Positions 62,507 to 64,000 of a DNA stretch of 64,000 nucleotides are shown one piece after another. Each line of letters starts with the position of its first letter. The first letter of the stretch is position 1. This DNA is from Natronomonas moolapensis 8.8.11. Lineage in GTDB: Archaea; Halobacteriota; Halobacteria; Halobacteriales; Haloarculaceae. The notes below the pieces were generated by a model. It was not told where the DNA came from. It did no database searches and worked only from the letters and a program-made list of their open reading frames with translations. Location of the stretch: NCBI RefSeq assembly GCF_000591055.1, contig NC_020388.1, positions 1,674,001 to 1,738,000 on the forward strand, written 5' to 3'. A program made the position numbers and the translations under genes.

Positions 62507-63180
62507 TGGTCGTCCTCGCAACCAAAGTGTACGTGCTCGGCGAGGGCCGTCGTCGAGCGATGGACTCCCTGGAGTCGCTCGTGGAGAACGAACTCGGTGA
62601 CCTCGGCGTCGAGTTCACCGTCGGCCTGCGGGACGACGATTTCCCCTCTGTGACCGTAACTGGGGAGGACGCGCCCGTCGCGCGGAACCTGCTCGAAGCC
62701 GAGTGGGGAGCGATCACGCCCCACCGGGAGGCCGGCGAGACCTACGTCGGGACGCTCGAGTCGTGGGACGACCGGGGGTTCGTCCTCGACGCCGGGGAGT
62801 CGGTTCGGATCCCCGCCGACGAGCTCGGTCTCGGTCCCGGAAGCCCCGCCCAGATCCGGACGCGGTTCGGGCTCGTCCAGCACGTCCCGCTTCGGTTCGT
62901 CGAGGGCGGCGAGGGGGAGCCACACAGCCTCGCCGACGCCGAACGAGACCGCCTCTACGAGTGGACCCGCGGCACCGGCCGGGTCAACGCCAACAGCACG
63001 ACGCGGGCCCAACTCCGGGCGACGGTCAACCGATCGGGTCACGCCGACGACATCGTCACCGTCGAGCGCGTCGGACTACTCGAATCGAGCGTCATCTGCC
63101 GGGAGGGTACGGACGCCCCCGGGCTGTTGGCCGACGTCGGTCCGCACCTCGAAGCGGAACTGCTCGCTATCGTCCCTTAG
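62506..63180 (+). CDS. DUF2110-family protein
   Basis: 224 residues from ATG 62506: VVLATKVYVLGEGRRRAMDS, VTVTGEDAPVARNLLEAEWG and the OB-like ETYVGTLESWDDRGFVLD. Conserved next to TFE in haloarchaea; a translation or transcription link is suspected from context only. Confidence 0.88.
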   Translation: MVVLATKVYVLGEGRRRAMDSLESLVENELGDLGVEFTVGLRDDDFPSVTVTGEDAPVARNLLEAEWGAITPHREAGETYVGTLESWDDRGFVLDAGESVRIPADELGLGPGSPAQIRTRFGLVQHVPLRFVEGGEGEPHSLADAERDRLYEWTRGTGRVNANSTTRAQLRATVNRSGHADDIVTVERVGLLESSVICREGTDAPGLLADVGPHLEAELLAIVP

Positions 63181-63182
63181 TC

Positions 63183-64000
63183 ATGAACCGCCGCCTGCTC
63201 GCCGCGCTTGCGCTGCTCGTTTTGCTCGGGACAGCCGGCTGTACGACGATCCTCGGGGACGACGCCGGCGACCCCGAGGCGCTCTCGGCAGACGCCGAGT
63301 ACGACTACGACACCGACCGCGACGCGTTTATCAGGGTCAACCGGGGGAACTACACCGCAGTTTATAACGTCTCGGCGAAGGTGACCGGCGACAACGGCAC
63401 GATCGAGTTATACCGGACGAACGCGCTGACGATCGAAAACCCCCTCGAACTCGAGGCGCTGCAGTTCCGCTACGCCAACGGGACGGTCGTCAGGTACGTC
63501 GACGGCGAGGCGGTGTTGCTCCGTTCGGACGGGACCCAAGAGCCGACGGACGCCCTGGCCGTCGAGACGACGCGACAGCGAACCGTCGTCGAGTTGCCAG
63601 CCGAAGAGGGACAGATCGCGTTCACGACGCCGAAATCGGGCAAGGAGATCGCTGTGTACACGCCCGTGCACGGGAGTTACGAGGTCGCGCTCCCACCCGA
63701 CCGGGACGCATCGGTGCCGCTCCTTTCGCGGACGCGACCGTCGAACGACGACCGGGCGGTCGTCGGCGATCGGGTCCGTCTCCGGTGGGACAACGTCGAG
63801 ACGTCCGTGCTCAGCGTTCGATGGTATCTCGACCGGGACCTGTGGCTGTTCGGCGGTCTCGCCGTCGTCGGGGCTATCCTAGGTGCTGCCGGGATCGTCT
63901 ACTACTACCGGAGTATTCGAATGGCGGAGAAGCGCCGCGACGAGGCGGGGCTCGACGTCGACACCGGTGACGACGACCGCGAGGGGCCGCCCCCGGGGAT
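63183..64000 (+). CDS. DUF5803-like membrane lipoprotein, 5' part (runs off the window)
   Basis: At least 272 residues, no stop before the edge. Signal peptide LLAALALLVLLGTAGC with lipobox Cys20 in the first 20 residues, an extracellular Asn/Thr/Asp-rich beta domain (about 40-215), a transmembrane helix (about 222-243, LFGGLAVVGAILGAAGIVYY) and an acidic cytoplasmic tail. ATG 63183 follows the DUF2110 stop by 2 nt, so tfe-DUF2110-DUF5803 is one operon. Confidence 0.85.
   Translation, partial: MNRRLLAALALLVLLGTAGCTTILGDDAGDPEALSADAEYDYDTDRDAFIRVNRGNYTAVYNVSAKVTGDNGTIELYRTNALTIENPLELEALQFRYANGTVVRYVDGEAVLLRSDGTQEPTDALAVETTRQRTVVELPAEEGQIAFTTPKSGKEIAVYTPVHGSYEVALPPDRDASVPLLSRTRPSNDDRAVVGDRVRLRWDNVETSVLSVRWYLDRDLWLFGGLAVVGAILGAAGIVYYYRSIRMAEKRRDEAGLDVDTGDDDREGPPPG

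Overview
The window is chromosomal DNA of a haloarchaeon (class Halobacteria). The evidence is GC-rich, Asp/Glu-rich coding sequence, TATA-box promoters about 25-30 nt ahead of start codons, and archaeal-only genes: TFE, RNA polymerase subunits D/N/K/F, L7Ae/S28e/L24e, L21e, L18e, S6e, isopentenyl phosphate kinase, TmcA and a haloarchaeal DpsA. Genes are dense and mostly joined by 1-11 nt overlaps. I cannot assign a genus.

Layout. 1-3.8 kb: core or semi-core genes (YlbF-like protein end, UlaG-like metallo-hydrolase, an acidic coiled-coil protein, a HisG-fold protein). 3.8-17.5 kb: an accessory island of visibly lower GC. It opens with a 31-bp minisatellite, a tyrosine recombinase and its small DUF5805 partner. 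A gene-poor stretch follows with an orphan IS200/IS605-type end, then an IS4-type transposase, a pRiA4b-ORF3-like gene and an UPF0175/PIN toxin-antitoxin pair whose toxin frame is broken. It ends with two head-to-head arsenic gene sets. The island is framed by a pair of imperfect 40-nt inverted repeats (3993-4032 and 17465-17504, 34/40 identical), which I think is the most useful structural observation here.

Arsenic modules. One operon (minus strand, 13451 to 10640) encodes ArsD, a two-domain ArsA and two small proteins that both end in Cys-Cys-stop (halo-CC-star proteins HcsL and HcsS). A divergent ArsR faces it. A second operon (minus strand, 17332 to 14488) encodes ArsR, an ArsC-like phosphatase-fold protein, ArsM and the Acr3 pump, all overlapping. 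A frameshifted arsC relic lies between the two. Together they cover sensing, arsenate reduction, arsenite trafficking, methylation and efflux. Vicinal cysteines recur in ArsD, HcsL, HcsS, ArsM and ArsR.

17.5-31.8 kb: a formate-dehydrogenase-like molybdoenzyme missing its N-terminal FeS cysteines, an orphan ABC ATPase, a thiolase/DUF35 pair with the thiolase nucleophile replaced by Ser, DpsA, the L7Ae-S28e-L24e-Ndk operon, a split MetE pair, and the L21e-RpoF-DUF655-RsmA-HemK2 and HVO_2753-like/EF-1beta operons. 31.9-48.7 kb: TmcA, ferredoxin, GluRS, prenyl synthase/RNase J, mevalonate kinase/isopentenyl phosphate kinase, a NosL-like lipoprotein, a NUDIX protein, and the classical haloarchaeal S13-S4-S11-RpoD-tRNA-Leu-L18e-L13-S9-RpoN-RpoK-enolase-S2 operon preceded by tRNA-Ser. 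48.9-64 kb: Mrp/NBP35, a PQQ-propeller lipoprotein, S6e, CoaBC, two MoeA paralogues, Hsp20, an ABC1 kinase, TFE/DUF2110 and a DUF5803 lipoprotein cut by the window end.

The isoprenoid genes (Mvk, IPK, IdsA) serve ether-lipid synthesis. The MoeA genes would supply the molybdenum cofactor needed by the formate-dehydrogenase-like protein.
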